DNA of 64,000 nt from Vibrio sp. JPW-9-11-11 (GTDB lineage Bacteria; Pseudomonadota; Gammaproteobacteria; Enterobacterales; Vibrionaceae). Where the stretch lies: the NCBI RefSeq assembly GCF_013369335.1, contig NZ_SZQJ01000007.1:186001-250000 (forward strand), in the 5' to 3' direction. Below the pieces are notes generated by a model that made no database searches, had not been told where the DNA came from, and was given only the letters and a program-made list of their open reading frames with translations. The position numbers and the translations under genes are program-made. Of the stretch, positions 19,690-29,366 are shown in pieces (positions within the stretch are counted from its first letter, which is position 1; every line of letters starts with the position of its first letter).

Positions 19690-19795
19690 GCATTACAAAT
19701 CGCGACTAGTGAAAATGAACTGAGCGATGGCAAATGACGACTAAATTCATTTTGAATAGTCGCGACCTTTTGGTCGACGTGGTTGACTGTAATGC
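19690..19795 (-). promoter_or_regulatory. Structured pnp leader (predicted RNase III/PNPase control region)
   Basis: Nested arms are visible: GCATTAC (19690-19696) with GTAATGC (19789-19795), GCGACTA (19702-19708) with TAGTCGC (19757-19763), and GAAAATGAA (19711-19719) with TTCATTTT (19746-19753). A side hairpin CGACC-TTTT-GGTCG lies at 19763-19776. A long double-stranded leader of this kind is the known RNase III target in E. coli pnp autoregulation. The conservation of function is inference. Confidence 0.65.
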
Positions 19796-19853
19796 GATGA
19801 ACTTGTTACTCATGCTTTATGACCAACTTGGGGTTCAAAAAGCGTGCGGGCGT

Positions 19854-19859
19854 AGTATA
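19854..19859 (-). promoter_or_regulatory. Possible pnp promoter -10 element
   Basis: TATACT on the minus strand lies between the rpsO terminator and the structured pnp leader. The -35 is poor (TTAGCC, 18-nt spacer), so the call is tentative. Together with the leader and terminator, it accounts for the 338-nt rpsO-pnp gap. Confidence 0.4.
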
Positions 19860-19913
19860 GCGGGATTAATTGGATTTGGCTAAGCCATCACAACCAAAAT
19901 AAATAACAGGCAA

Positions 19914-19940
19914 CAAAAAAGGGGCTGAAAGCCCCTTTTT
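19914..19940 (-). terminator. Terminator of rpsO
   Basis: GGGGCT-GAA-AGCCCC, flanked by an A-run and T-run, lies 26 nt past the rpsO stop. Read-through into pnp is known in E. coli. Confidence 0.85.
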
Positions 19941-19965
19941 CGACAAACTGCTATGCAGTCGCTGA

Positions 19966-20235
19966 TTAGCGACGTAGCCCTAGACGCTTGATTAGGTCTT
20001 GGTAGCGAGCTAGATTTTTACCTTTTAGGTAATCTAGAAGCTTACGACGACGAGAAACCATACGTAGCAGACCACGACGGCTGTGGTGATCGCCTTTGTG
20101 TGCTTTAAAGTGACCTTGTAGGTGGTTGATAGAAGCAGTCAGTAGAGCTACTTGTACTTCTGGTGAACCAGTATCGCCTTCACCTTGAGCGTATTCTGCA
20201 ACGATTGCTGCTTTAGTTTCTGCATTCAGAGACAT
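19966..20235 (-). CDS. rpsO: 30S ribosomal protein S15
   Basis: S15 (89 residues) binds 16S rRNA early in 30S assembly. The sequence is textbook: [20 protein letters not shown], then [28 protein letters not shown]. Length is identical to E. coli. It has its own promoter and a terminator before pnp. In many gammaproteobacteria truB is immediately upstream; here the gene upstream is the divergent mtnN, and truB lies 17 kb away. Confidence 0.98.
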   Translation of the reverse strand: MSLNAETKAAIVAEYAQGEGDTGSPEVQVALLTASINHLQGHFKAHKGDHHSRRGLLRMVSRRRKLLDYLKGKNLARYQDLIKRLGLRR

Positions 20236-20308
20236 AATTCTCTCCTAATAAGAGTAGGTTAATAACTGTGCCAGCCAATCTCTGATTCAGCCGACACGAG
20301 GAGCGCGA

Positions 20309-20337
20309 ATTATAGGGGATGCACCGCGCTTAAGCAA
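20309..20337 (-). promoter_or_regulatory. Promoter of rpsO
   Basis: On the minus strand, TTGCTT and a perfect TATAAT are separated by 17 nt, about 75 nt upstream of the start codon, with a GC-rich CGCGC just downstream of the -10. Confidence 0.8.
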
Positions 20338-20440
20338 CCGCTATTTGACACTAAAGCGATAACGACAAGATTCCCATCCAAAGCATTTCTGTTACACTTA
20401 TCAGCACCAAACCTACCTAATTGAATTAACAGGATTCCCT

Positions 20441-21136
20441 ATGAAAATCGGCATCATCGGTGCAATGGAACAAGAAGTTTCAATTCTTAAACAAGCAATA
20501 AAAAACCGTGAGGAAGTCAGCAAAGCCGGTTGTACCTACTTCTCAGGTCAAATCAACGGCGTTGATGTTGTCTTGCTTCAGTCAGGTATTGGTAAAGTAT
20601 CAGCGGCGGTAGGCACCGCTATTTTGCTAGACGAATACCAACCAGATGTCGTCCTTAATACCGGTTCAGCAGGCGGTTTCGACTCGAGCCTAAACGTGGG
20701 CGATGTGGTGATTTCGACAGAAGTTCGTCACCACGATGCTGACGTCACAGCTTTCGGTTACGAAATCGGACAAATGGCGCAACAACCCGCCGCTTTCCTC
20801 GCAGACGAAAAACTCATGGACATTGCAGAACAAGCCCTCTCTCAAATGGAAGACAAACACGCGGTACGTGGCTTAATCTGTACAGGCGATGCTTTTGTGT
20901 GCAGCGCGGAACGTCAAGCATTTATCCGCACTCACTTCCCATCAGTTGTTGCAGTAGAGATGGAGGCAGCGGCAATTGCGCAAACCTGTCATCAGTTCAA
21001 CGTGCCTTTTGTTGTGGTACGCGCTATCTCTGATGTCGCTGACAAAGAAGCCAGCATGAGCTTTGATGAATTCCTTCCTTTGGCGGCAAAGAGCTCATCG
21101 GAAATGGTGTTCAAAATGGTTGAACTGCTCAAGTAA
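20441..21136 (+). CDS. mtnN: 5'-methylthioadenosine/S-adenosylhomocysteine nucleosidase
   Basis: MtnN/Pfs (231 residues) hydrolyses methylthioadenosine and S-adenosylhomocysteine to adenine and thioribosides, feeding methyl recycling and supplying S-ribosylhomocysteine for LuxS/AI-2 signalling. Motifs visible are [15 protein letters not shown] at the start, NTGSAGG near 76, [12 protein letters not shown] near 170 and [13 protein letters not shown] with the catalytic Asp near 197. AGGA precedes the ATG. It begins a plus-strand cluster mtnN-cbiB-btuF; E. coli has mtn-btuF-yadS, so cbiB is an extra gene here. Confidence 0.97.
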   Translation: MKIGIIGAMEQEVSILKQAIKNREEVSKAGCTYFSGQINGVDVVLLQSGIGKVSAAVGTAILLDEYQPDVVLNTGSAGGFDSSLNVGDVVISTEVRHHDADVTAFGYEIGQMAQQPAAFLADEKLMDIAEQALSQMEDKHAVRGLICTGDAFVCSAERQAFIRTHFPSVVAVEMEAAAIAQTCHQFNVPFVVVRAISDVADKEASMSFDEFLPLAAKSSSEMVFKMVELLK

Positions 21137-21163
21137 CTGAGTCAAAGGGAAGACAGCAAGATC

Positions 21164-22117
21164 ATGGAAGATTTGTTTAACCAACTCTACGCCAACGGTG
21201 CGCTCTTGGTTCTTTGGGGCGCCCTGCTTTGTCACTTGTTGCTTCCCTTCCCTAGAGAAGCGCATCCCGCGATTGTTTGGCATAAGTTTGCCGAGCAACT
21301 AGCCGATAAAGTCAATACCAACAACAGCTATCAGCAAAGTATCATTTCTGGCACTCTCGCGTGGCTGTTGATGATTGTTCCTATGTTGGCAGTATTGATC
21401 GCTCTCAAGCCATTAGTGTGGCAACCACAGCTGTTCGAACTAGCATTTCTCCTACTGGCCATTGATTGGCGTAATACCGATAAATTCACTGCGCAATTTG
21501 TCGCAGCGATGGCTCGTGAAGATAAAGAGCAGGCGAAAATGCTGCTTACGCCACTCGTTAACCGCTGCACCGAGTCTCTGTCACTATTAGGCCTAGGGAA
21601 AGCAGGGAGCGAAACACTTATCATGAGTTACGGCCGCAACGTCATTGGCGTTTTATTTTGGTATGCGCTCGCTGGAGGGATCGGGGCCTTTCTTTACCGT
21701 ATGGCGGTTGAACTAGCTCGAGCTTGGTCGCCTTCACGCCCAAGCTTCTCTCCCTTTGGTATTCCGGCGATTAAAGCCGTCGCCATTCTCGATTTTATCC
21801 CACTGCGCCTGTTCGCTGTCATGATTGCTTGTGGCCAACGCGCCTCAGCGTGTATCCAGTTGATACGCCAGCAAGCACCGTCTTGGCCGTTGCCTGGACC
21901 TGCATGGCTGATTGTCAGTGTGGGGGCGAAGCTAGAGTTATCGCTTGGTGGCCCTGCGATTTATGCACGTCACAAAGCAGTTAGAGCCAAGCTAGGGGGG
22001 CGAATTGCACCTTCCGCTATCCATGTTGCACAAGTACAGAAACTACTCGCTTGGCGCATGTTTGCTTGGATCATCATTCAAAGCCTGCTGATGGGCTTGG
22101 TCAATCAAGGAATATAA
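21164..22117 (+). CDS. cbiB: Adenosylcobinamide-phosphate synthase (CbiB/CobD family)
   Basis: The 317-residue protein is an integral membrane protein of the CbiB/CobD family, which joins the aminopropanol arm to adenosylcobyric acid or serves cobinamide salvage. Features are HPAIVWHKFAEQLADKVN near the start, several hydrophobic helices, RCTESLSLLGLGKAGSETLI, and the C-terminal LGGPAIYARHKAVRAKLGG. The last codon is directly followed by the btuF ATG, so the two are translationally linked. Placed with the B12-binding protein gene, it suggests corrinoid salvage rather than de novo synthesis (inference). Some family signatures are weak, so exact activity is uncertain. Confidence 0.82.
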   Translation: MEDLFNQLYANGALLVLWGALLCHLLLPFPREAHPAIVWHKFAEQLADKVNTNNSYQQSIISGTLAWLLMIVPMLAVLIALKPLVWQPQLFELAFLLLAIDWRNTDKFTAQFVAAMAREDKEQAKMLLTPLVNRCTESLSLLGLGKAGSETLIMSYGRNVIGVLFWYALAGGIGAFLYRMAVELARAWSPSRPSFSPFGIPAIKAVAILDFIPLRLFAVMIACGQRASACIQLIRQQAPSWPLPGPAWLIVSVGAKLELSLGGPAIYARHKAVRAKLGGRIAPSAIHVAQVQKLLAWRMFAWIIIQSLLMGLVNQGI

Positions 22118-22936
22118 ATGCGCGCTCTTATCGCACTCATGTCTCTACTCATCGTGGGAGGGGCAAATGCTGCCGTCCAACGCGTCGTCAGTTTAGCGCC
22201 ACACGCGACTGAAATCGCTTTTGCAGCGGGACTGGGTGATAAACTCATCGCAGTGAGTGAACACAGCGACTACCCACCCAAAGCACAGAAATTGGAAAAA
22301 GTGTCTAACTATCAGGGCATTAAAATTGAGCGTATTATCACCTTGCAACCCGACTTGGTGATTGCTTGGCCCGCAGGCAACCCTATCGGTGAGCTCAAAA
22401 AACTAGAGCAGTTTGGTATCCCTATCTACTATTCACAAACCGAATCTCTCGATGATATTGCGAATAATATTGAGCAGCTCAGCCAGTTTGCTGACGACCC
22501 CAGCATAGGACAAGGTGCCGCGCGTCACTTTCGAGATCAACTCAAACTGCTTAAATCTCAGTATCAAACCGACGTTAAAGTACGTTACTTTTATCAATTG
22601 AGCCAGCAGCCAATCATTACCGTGGCACAAAACCGCTGGCCCAGTGAGGTGTTTCGCTTCTGTGGTGGCGAGAATATTTTTGCCAACAGCGATGCCCCCT
22701 ATCCACAAGTTGGCATTGAACAAGTCATAATACAAAATCCACAAGTCATTTTTACTTCACAACATGCCATTGCTGACAGTCGTATGTGGCATCAATGGCA
22801 AACGCAGCTAGATGCACTACAAAATAAAGCGTTATGGTCACTTAATTCAGATTGGATCAACCGCCCAACACCAAGAACACTCAAAGCCATCAAGCAAGTA
22901 TGTGAGTATTTTGAAACCGTACGCCAAAAAGGCTAA
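22118..22936 (+). CDS. btuF: Vitamin B12 ABC transporter periplasmic binding protein BtuF
   Basis: The 272-residue protein has a cleavable signal peptide (hydrophobic core LIALMSLLIVGGANA) and a helical-backbone metal receptor fold. RVVSLAPHATEIAFAAGLGDKLIAVS at the N-terminus and FWNRPTPR-like NRPTPRTLKAIKQV at the C-terminus fit BtuF, which delivers cobalamin to BtuCD. The gene starts on the base after the cbiB stop and is the next gene after mtnN-cbiB; in E. coli btuF also follows mtn. A siderophore-binding role is the alternative, but context favours B12. Confidence 0.9.
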   Translation: MRALIALMSLLIVGGANAAVQRVVSLAPHATEIAFAAGLGDKLIAVSEHSDYPPKAQKLEKVSNYQGIKIERIITLQPDLVIAWPAGNPIGELKKLEQFGIPIYYSQTESLDDIANNIEQLSQFADDPSIGQGAARHFRDQLKLLKSQYQTDVKVRYFYQLSQQPIITVAQNRWPSEVFRFCGGENIFANSDAPYPQVGIEQVIIQNPQVIFTSQHAIADSRMWHQWQTQLDALQNKALWSLNSDWINRPTPRTLKAIKQVCEYFETVRQKG

Positions 22937-23008
22937 CGATTAACGATGAGATCTCGTACAATCCAACCTCACTTTCTATTCTGCTAATTTGTAAGAGATA
23001 TTAGTAAC

Positions 23009-23629
23009 ATGGATTCCATGCTGCTCTACATTATCGACCTGTTCGGTACCGCTGTGTTTGCGATTTCAGGTGTGCTTCTGGCTGGCCGCCTAAAAATGGA
23101 CCCATTTGGTGTCGCCGTATTGGGCAGTGTAACTGCCATTGGCGGTGGGACGATCCGCGATATGGCACTCGGTGCAACCCCGGTATTTTGGATCACCGAT
23201 ACCAACTACTTATGGACCATTTTGATCACCTGTCTTCTGACCATGATGATTGTTCGCCGGCCAAAACGACTGGCTTGGTGGATCCTACCTGTCTGCGATG
23301 CAATCGGTTTAGCCGCATTTGTTGGGATCGGGGTTGAAAAAACCATGGATTATCAAGATTCAGCTTTAGTCGCCATTATTATGGGCGTAATTACAGGCTG
23401 TGGCGGCGGAATCATTCGCGACGTGCTTGCCCGCGAAGTACCGATGGTGTTAAGAAGTGAAGTTTATGCGACCGCTTGTATTGTTGGTGGCGTATTCCAT
23501 ACGACGGCTTTGGCAATAGGGTGTGACAGTGATACCGCCTTCTTAGCGGGCGTGTTATCCACCCTCCTGATTCGTCTCGGCGCTATCCGTTGGCATTTGT
23601 CGCTGCCGACATTTGCATTGAATCGCTGA
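23009..23629 (+). CDS. TRIC-family cation channel/UPF0126 membrane protein (YadS-like)
   Basis: The 206-residue membrane protein has seven predicted helices arranged as two similar halves, each containing a glycine-rich GGGTIRDM or GGGIIRDVL motif (residues about 46-53 and 131-139). This is the UPF0126/TRIC pattern; prokaryotic TRIC proteins form trimeric monovalent cation channels. E. coli yadS occupies the same place after btuF. The gene starts 72 nt after btuF with a purine-rich AAGAGA upstream. Physiological role is unproven. Confidence 0.85.
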   Translation: MDSMLLYIIDLFGTAVFAISGVLLAGRLKMDPFGVAVLGSVTAIGGGTIRDMALGATPVFWITDTNYLWTILITCLLTMMIVRRPKRLAWWILPVCDAIGLAAFVGIGVEKTMDYQDSALVAIIMGVITGCGGGIIRDVLAREVPMVLRSEVYATACIVGGVFHTTALAIGCDSDTAFLAGVLSTLLIRLGAIRWHLSLPTFALNR

Positions 23630-23718
23630 CGAGAAGCGAGAAAATTTCGAAAGGTTGGCAATAAGTGTCACCTTTTTAATAAGGAACGCTTCGCTATGAA
23701 TTCAGGATGTGGGAGCAA

Positions 23719-23744
23719 AAAAAGGTCACCGAAGTGACCTTTTT
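23719..23744. terminator. Bidirectional terminator between yadS-like gene and thrC
   Basis: AAAAAGGTCAC-CGAA-GTGACCTTTTT is a perfect 11-bp stem with T-runs on both strands, 20 nt past the thrC stop. Confidence 0.9.
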
Positions 23745-23764
23745 AGTATTCAAATCTACGTTGA

Positions 23765-25048
23765 TTATTTCTGCACTCGACGCAGCACTTGTTTGAGTAA
23801 ATCAAAGTCGTTAGCTAGATCTTCCGATAGAAGCTCCATTGCCGCGTGCTTAGCCAGTGGCCCTGGTAGTTCGATATCAGAGCCTAAGATCTCATCCACC
23901 ACCTCTTTGAACTTCGCAGGGTGCGCAGTACAAAGGAACAAACCAGTTTCACCTTCTTTTAGTTGCTCGTCGAGCAAGCGGTATGCGATCGCGCCATGTG
24001 GCTCACAAAGGTAACCTTGCGCTTGTAGATCGCGCACAGACTCTGCACTTTGCTCATCAGACACTTTACCCTTGCCTAAGGTATCCAAACCCCAACCTTT
24101 TCGCTTGCACAGCTCTTCAATGCGTGGCCAGTTATTGGGCTGGCTCACATCCATCGCGTTAGACGTGGTTGCAACGGTTGGTTTCGGATCCCATTGACCT
24201 GTTTCCAAGTAACGTGGCACCGTATCGTTTTCATTAGTGGCAGCGATAAAGCGTTTGATTGGCAAGCCAAGCGCTTTTGCCAACAGACCAGCGGTTAAGT
24301 TGCCGAAGTTGCCACTTGGTACGGAAATTACTAAGTTTTCGCGCTGATGTTTGGTTAGCTGTGAAGCCGCTTCAAAGTAGTAACAGATTTGCGCCATTAG
24401 GCGTGAGATGTTGATTGAGTTCGCTGAATTTAGGCCAATCTCTTTACGTAGCTCAGCATCATCAAATGCTTGTTTCACTAGCGACTGACACGCATCAAAA
24501 TCACCATCGATCGCGACAGTGTGGATATTCTTACCTAGAGTACAGAACAGCTTTTCCTGTAGCGGGCTAATTTTGCCTTTCGGATAAAGAATCACGACAT
24601 TAATGTCTTCCATACCGTAGAAAGCATGCGCGACTGCCGCGCCCGTATCCCCTGACGTAGCAGTTAGGATAGTGATCTTTCCGCCATCAGAAACGGCAGC
24701 CAAAGATTGGGCCATAAAACGGCCACCAAAATCTTTAAACGCAAGCGTTGGACCATGAAACAGCTCTAATGCATAAACACCATCTTTTACTTGATTAATC
24801 GGTGCCGGGAACTGAAATGCCGCATCGACCATAGCGTTGACTTGCTCTTCTGCTAGCTCGTCACCAATCAGTGCCGACAGAATTTTTGTGCTGCGAGAAA
24901 CAAAGTCCTCTGCTAAAAGTGCATCCACATCGTCAAACTGAGGCAGTTCTGACGGAAAGAAAAGGCCTTGGTTACGACCTAACCCTTGGCGAACGGCTTG
25001 GCCAAAGGAAACTTGTTCATCATTTTCTTTTATATTGTAAAGCTTCAT
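23765..25048 (-). CDS. thrC: Threonine synthase
   Basis: ThrC (427 residues) is the PLP enzyme converting O-phosphohomoserine to threonine. The PLP-lysine segment [18 protein letters not shown] lies near residues 98-115, the phosphate-binding [11 protein letters not shown] near 146, and the [15 protein letters not shown] motif near 209. Length and N-terminus (MKLYNIK) match the gammaproteobacterial enzyme. Its ATG overlaps the thrB stop in an ATGA, so translation is coupled. It is the last gene of thrLABC. Confidence 0.97.
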   Translation of the reverse strand: MKLYNIKENDEQVSFGQAVRQGLGRNQGLFFPSELPQFDDVDALLAEDFVSRSTKILSALIGDELAEEQVNAMVDAAFQFPAPINQVKDGVYALELFHGPTLAFKDFGGRFMAQSLAAVSDGGKITILTATSGDTGAAVAHAFYGMEDINVVILYPKGKISPLQEKLFCTLGKNIHTVAIDGDFDACQSLVKQAFDDAELRKEIGLNSANSINISRLMAQICYYFEAASQLTKHQRENLVISVPSGNFGNLTAGLLAKALGLPIKRFIAATNENDTVPRYLETGQWDPKPTVATTSNAMDVSQPNNWPRIEELCKRKGWGLDTLGKGKVSDEQSAESVRDLQAQGYLCEPHGAIAYRLLDEQLKEGETGLFLCTAHPAKFKEVVDEILGSDIELPGPLAKHAAMELLSEDLANDFDLLKQVLRRVQK

Positions 25049-26013
25049 AGCTCACTTCCTGTAACGATCGAACCTTGCTTGTCTAGACGACAAACATGGA
25101 CGAATCCTTGTTCATTTTGTACGTAGTTTTGTTCTAACCAGCGAGCAACTCGCTCAGCGACATCTTTCTCTCTACAAATGCTAAATAGCGTCGGGCCACT
25201 TCCAGAGATCCCGGTTGCCAAAGCGCCCGCTGTTGCCGCGTATTTACGCGCATCAGCAAAGCCCGGTAGCAGTTTCTCACGATATGGTTCTGCGATCACG
25301 TCTTTGATCATTTTTGCCGCTAGCTCTGGCTGACCAGAGTGACAAGCGTGAATAAAGCCCGCCAAATGGCGACCATGGGCAATAATGTCTTGGCGGCGAT
25401 ATTGAGAGGGCAAAATCTCCCGTGCCTCTGCCGTCGACACCTTGATCCCCGGGTAAGCCATTACCCAGTACCAATCATCAAAACATGGGACTTCTTGGCT
25501 GATAATCCCAAGCTCTTCCAACATTAATTGCACACCACCCAGATAACAAGGGGCGACATTATCATAATGGATACCACCTGAGATCTGGCCCTCCATCTCA
25601 CCCATTAGTGCGAGCAGTTCCGTTTCATCAAGTGGTTCACCGTGGAAACGGTTTAACGCATCTAACGCCGCAACAATCGAGCACGCGCTCGAGCCTAAAC
25701 CCGATCCGATCGGCATGTTTTTCTCAAGCGTCATTTCCACGGGCAGTAGCGCTTGGCCTTTTTTGTCTAACTCGCGAGCAAACACACGCCAGCAGTCATA
25801 AACAATGTTCTCTTTCGGGTTATCTGGCAGTTTAGAGACAAAACGGCCCGCGGTGTTCAAGCTAAATGGTTCACTACCTGCTTTAACCTCAACACGATCG
25901 CCAAGCAGCGTGCCATCAATCGGCGACACAGCGGCGCCTAATACATCAAAGCCCACACTGACGTTACCAATTGACGCTGGAGCATAAACAACGACATCCA
26001 TACCTCGACTCAT
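25045..26013 (-). CDS. thrB: Homoserine kinase
   Basis: ThrB (322 residues from the chosen start) is a GHMP kinase that phosphorylates homoserine. The ATP-binding glycine motif [18 protein letters not shown] lies near residues 90-110. [12 protein letters not shown] near the start and [13 protein letters not shown] near 255 are typical. AGGAG is 7 nt before the ATG at 26013, 2 nt after the thrA stop; a further ATG four codons in (MDVVVYAP) resembles the family start but has no good ribosome site. It overlaps thrC by 4 nt. Confidence 0.96.
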   Translation of the reverse strand: MSRGMDVVVYAPASIGNVSVGFDVLGAAVSPIDGTLLGDRVEVKAGSEPFSLNTAGRFVSKLPDNPKENIVYDCWRVFARELDKKGQALLPVEMTLEKNMPIGSGLGSSACSIVAALDALNRFHGEPLDETELLALMGEMEGQISGGIHYDNVAPCYLGGVQLMLEELGIISQEVPCFDDWYWVMAYPGIKVSTAEAREILPSQYRRQDIIAHGRHLAGFIHACHSGQPELAAKMIKDVIAEPYREKLLPGFADARKYAATAGALATGISGSGPTLFSICREKDVAERVARWLEQNYVQNEQGFVHVCRLDKQGSIVTGSEL

Positions 26014-26015
26014 TT

Positions 26016-28475
26016 TTATACTCCTAATTTCCAACCTAACGTACGCATAACATCAGCAAAAACCCCAGCAGCTGTGACTTCTGTCCCTGCGCCATAGCCA
26101 CGCAGTACTAATGGGATCGGCTGGTAATAACGGCTGTAGAATGCCAATGCGTTCTCACCATCTTTAATCTTAAACATAGGGTCATTTTCATTGACTGCCG
26201 CAATACTCACTCGACACTGACCATCTGCAATTTCCCCTACATAACGCAAGACTTTACCCTCTTGTGCTGCTTGTGCAGAAAGTTGTTGGAAGTAAGCATC
26301 TGCTTCGGGTAAACGCTGCATAAACTCTTCGACACTGCCTGAATCGTCAAAACCAGGTGGTAGCGCTTGGTCAACAATAACGTCTTCTAGCTCTAGGCTC
26401 ATGCCAGCTTCACGTGCCAAGATCAAAAGCTTGCGCGCGACATCCATGCCCGAGAGATCATCACGAGGATCGGGTTCAGTAAAGCCATTATCTTTGGCAA
26501 TATTGGTCGCTTGGCTTAGCGTCATGCCTTCATCAAGCTTACCGAAGATGTAGGATAACGAGCCTGATAGGATACCGCTAAAGCGCTCCAACTCATCACC
26601 GGCTGAAATGAGGTTTTGTAGGTTTTCGATAACCGGCAAGCCTGCACCCACTGTTGTTTCGTACATCAACTTACGGCGTGAGGTACGCGCGACATCACGT
26701 AACTGATGGTAGTAAGCCATGCTCGAGGTATTGGCTTTCTTGTTCGGCGTAACCACGTGGAAACCCGCCGCTAAGAAATCGGTATATTGATTGGCGATGA
26801 CTTCGCTCGACGTACAATCAACCAAAACCGGGTTAATGATATGATTGCGCTGTACAAGCGAAATAAGGCTAGCCAAACTAAACGCTTCTGACGCGTCTTT
26901 CATTCGGTCACGCCAGTGTTCTAACGGCAAACCTTCACTGTCGAGTAACAGGCCTTTACTGTTCGCTAAACCACAAACTCGTAACACGATGCCCTTTTCG
27001 GCCAGTTTGGCTTGCTGACGACCAATTTGATCCACCAGCTCACCACCAACACCACCAACACCGACAACAAACACATCCAAGAAGTGCTTCGAGTTGAATA
27101 GATTTTCGTGACACGCTTTGATCGCTTCTGAAATTTTATCTTCTGGAATCACCGCTGAAATCGCACGCTCAGAAGAGCCTTGAGCAATCGCGACGATGTT
27201 AACATTCACTTCAGCAAGAGATGAGAAGAACTGAGAAGCCACGCCGCGAGAAGTGCGCATGCCATCCCCAACGAGAGTGACGATAGCCACATCGTCGATA
27301 AATTCGACCGGCTCAAGCAAGCCATCTTTTAGCTCTAGCTCAAACGTCTCACTCAAGGCTTGCTCAGCGAGCGCCTTATCTTGCGCTTCAATACAGAAAC
27401 TGATGCTGTACTCAGACGAAGATTGAGTGATGAGTACAATCGATGCCCCCGCAGATGACATAGCGCCAAACACACGGCTCGCCATACCGACCATGCCTTT
27501 CATACCAGGGCCGGAGACGTTAACCATAGTTAAGTCGCTTAAGGTCGTGATCCCTTTGATGGCTAGGTTATCTTCACCAGTATCTTGACCAATTAGTGTG
27601 CCGGCACCTTGGGGGTTGAAGCTGTTTTTAATCAGGCAAGGAATATGGAATTGAGCGATGGGAGCGATGGTTTTTGGGTGTAGAACTGAAGCACCAAAGT
27701 AAGACAGCTCCATGGCTTCTTGATAGCTCAGAGATTTTAGTAGTCGCGCATCGGCAACCAACCGAGGGTCACAGTTATAAACCCCGTCCACATCGGTCCA
27801 GATTTCGCAGCAATCAGCGCGTAAGCAAGCCGCTAAAACCGCGGCAGAGTAGTCAGAACCGTTGCGGCCTAAGGTCACTAGCTCGCCTTTTTCGTTACCT
27901 GCGGTAAAGCCGGGCATAATATTCACATGCCCTTGTGGTAATGGATTTTGGCGGAAGTTTTGCGTCGAAATTTCCACATCGACCATGGCTTCTAAGTGTT
28001 CGCCACGTGCAAAAAGATATTCAACAGGATCAATGAGGCTTGCTGGCTGGCCTTTCGCTTCCAAGACCGCTTTCATCAGTTGAATCGAGACACGCTCACC
28101 TTTGCTGATAATGCGGGCATTAACGTTGTCTGGACACATCCCCAACAAATTGATGCCGTGGACGAACTGCTTCAGTTGAGACAATGACGTCTTAACTTGG
28201 TGGTCATAGCCACTGCCTTCAATATTAGGCAGTACGAGCTTAATCTCTTGAAAAAGATCGCGAAATGAATCTTCTAGCTCGGCGATTTGTAGCTCGGCTT
28301 GACCATTTTTCAACGCCCCTTCAATCACTGCCACCAGTTTATTGGTGGTTTTTCCTGGTGCCGATAAAACAACGGCGACTTCTTCTTGCTGAGCATTATT
28401 AGCAATGATGTCAGCTGCTCGTAAAAAACGATCAGCATCAGCTAATGATGATCCTCCAAACTTTAAAACTCGCAT
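26016..28475 (-). CDS. thrA: Bifunctional aspartokinase I/homoserine dehydrogenase I
   Basis: ThrA (819 residues; E. coli 820) catalyses the first and third steps of threonine synthesis. The aspartokinase domain (1-about 290) starts [17 protein letters not shown] and contains [15 protein letters not shown]; regulatory ACT domains (about 315-455) follow with [13 protein letters not shown]; the homoserine dehydrogenase domain (about 465-819) contains [15 protein letters not shown] and [20 protein letters not shown] precedes the ATG at 28475; ten in-frame codons further upstream overlap the attenuator and are not used. Expression is expected to be attenuated by Thr/Ile supply through thrL. Confidence 0.98.
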   Translation of the reverse strand: MRVLKFGGSSLADADRFLRAADIIANNAQQEEVAVVLSAPGKTTNKLVAVIEGALKNGQAELQIAELEDSFRDLFQEIKLVLPNIEGSGYDHQVKTSLSQLKQFVHGINLLGMCPDNVNARIISKGERVSIQLMKAVLEAKGQPASLIDPVEYLFARGEHLEAMVDVEISTQNFRQNPLPQGHVNIMPGFTAGNEKGELVTLGRNGSDYSAAVLAACLRADCCEIWTDVDGVYNCDPRLVADARLLKSLSYQEAMELSYFGASVLHPKTIAPIAQFHIPCLIKNSFNPQGAGTLIGQDTGEDNLAIKGITTLSDLTMVNVSGPGMKGMVGMASRVFGAMSSAGASIVLITQSSSEYSISFCIEAQDKALAEQALSETFELELKDGLLEPVEFIDDVAIVTLVGDGMRTSRGVASQFFSSLAEVNVNIVAIAQGSSERAISAVIPEDKISEAIKACHENLFNSKHFLDVFVVGVGGVGGELVDQIGRQQAKLAEKGIVLRVCGLANSKGLLLDSEGLPLEHWRDRMKDASEAFSLASLISLVQRNHIINPVLVDCTSSEVIANQYTDFLAAGFHVVTPNKKANTSSMAYYHQLRDVARTSRRKLMYETTVGAGLPVIENLQNLISAGDELERFSGILSGSLSYIFGKLDEGMTLSQATNIAKDNGFTEPDPRDDLSGMDVARKLLILAREAGMSLELEDVIVDQALPPGFDDSGSVEEFMQRLPEADAYFQQLSAQAAQEGKVLRYVGEIADGQCRVSIAAVNENDPMFKIKDGENALAFYSRYYQPIPLVLRGYGAGTEVTAAGVFADVMRTLGWKLGV

Positions 28476-28505
28476 CCCTTCCTCCAAAGTGTCAAAAAAC
28501 GGCAT

Positions 28506-28545
28506 AAAAAAAGGCCTGTATCTGGTTGGATACAGGCCTTTTTTT
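28506..28545 (-). terminator. thr operon attenuator
   Basis: AAAAAAAGGCCTGTATC (28506-28522) pairs perfectly over 17 bp with GATACAGGCCTTTTTTT (28529-28545) around a 6-nt loop. It ends 30 nt before the thrA ATG and 13 nt after the thrL stop. CAGGC near the end of thrL can pair with the GCCTG of the terminator arm, a possible antiterminator. Confidence 0.92.
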
Positions 28546-28558
28546 GAATTTCTTTCGC

Positions 28559-28633
28559 TTAGCAGCCTGCCCCAACAATTGTGATGTCGGTAATAATAAT
28601 GGTTGTGGTCATTACTAGGTGCTGATGCTGCAT
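28559..28633 (-). CDS. thrL: thr operon leader peptide
   Basis: A 24-codon frame on the minus strand reads [20 protein letters not shown] followed by GAGC and TAA. It has five Thr and five Ile, including TTTIIIT in a row, and stops 13 nt before the attenuator. This is the classical design of the thr leader, in which ribosome stalling at Thr/Ile codons prevents terminator formation. No clear Shine-Dalgarno precedes either ATG (28633 or the in-frame ATG eight codons in, 28612), so the start is uncertain; the shorter form would be a 17-residue peptide. Confidence 0.88.
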   Translation of the reverse strand: MQHQHLVMTTTIIITDITIVGAGC

Positions 28634-28901
28634 AAGAATAATTGTCTATACGATGTGTGTTTGCTTACCCATACGTTTACCCTATTTCTCCTGACTACGT
28701 CAACGAAAAGTTGTTATTTTTTACTCACACGCGGCCTAATGACGGCCAAGATCCATTATCGGTTAACAAATACATAGCGAAACACAATGAAATCAGAGGC
28801 ACATATCATAATAACTAATCGCTATATAAAAGTTGCTACGTAATAAAAAGAAATATGCTTTAATTAGTCTTGCAGTGGAGAGCAGAGCAAAGGAGTGGCC
28901 G

Positions 28902-29366
28902 ATGAAAAGAATACTATGCCTATCAGCGCTCGCGCTCGCCTGCCCGCTATTCGCTGCCGAACTTCCTCCCCTTCCGGCTCAGCAAGAACGCTCGCCACAC
29001 AAGCTATTTATGTTTAGCGAAAGCGATCAGCAAGACTTCGACTCGTGGAAAATTGACGGCGGGTACTCTTACAACCTGTTCGATAATCTCGACCTTTATG
29101 TCGGCGCTCGGGTAAACAACAGTAACAATAGGATCAATGAGACTGGTTTTCTCAGCGGGGTGAGTTATCAATTCACGCCGAGATTCTCCGTGAAAAGTAC
29201 GCTGCACTCATACAGCAGTGAACATAAAGTCGATGGAAAAGAAGCGTCGATGGCAGCGGAAGTCTCGAGCCGAGTCAAACTGACTGACAACCTAGATATA
29301 CATGCCACTCTTGACTATCAAGAGTGGCAACAAGGGCTCGAAGTCGGCTTAGGATTCCGTTTTTAG
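28902..29366 (+). CDS. Small predicted outer-membrane beta-barrel-type protein, unknown function
   Basis: The 154-residue protein begins with a clear signal peptide ([20 protein letters not shown]; cleavage near 20). The mature part alternates polar and hydrophobic residues in short strand-like segments ([39 protein letters not shown]) and ends in phenylalanine (GLGFRF), typical of outer-membrane barrels. It is too short for a large porin; an eight-stranded barrel is possible. GGAG is 6 nt before the ATG. Its stop codon overlaps the stop of the convergent RraA-like gene. I do not recognise the family. Confidence 0.7.
   Translation: MKRILCLSALALACPLFAAELPPLPAQQERSPHKLFMFSESDQQDFDSWKIDGGYSYNLFDNLDLYVGARVNNSNNRINETGFLSGVSYQFTPRFSVKSTLHSYSSEHKVDGKEASMAAEVSSRVKLTDNLDIHATLDYQEWQQGLEVGLGFRF

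Noticed and set aside
28634..28740. A thr promoter based on TTGACG upstream of thrL
   Set aside because: With 17-nt spacing the -10 would be GTAAAC, too poor to call; TATAGA nearer thrL has no matching -35.
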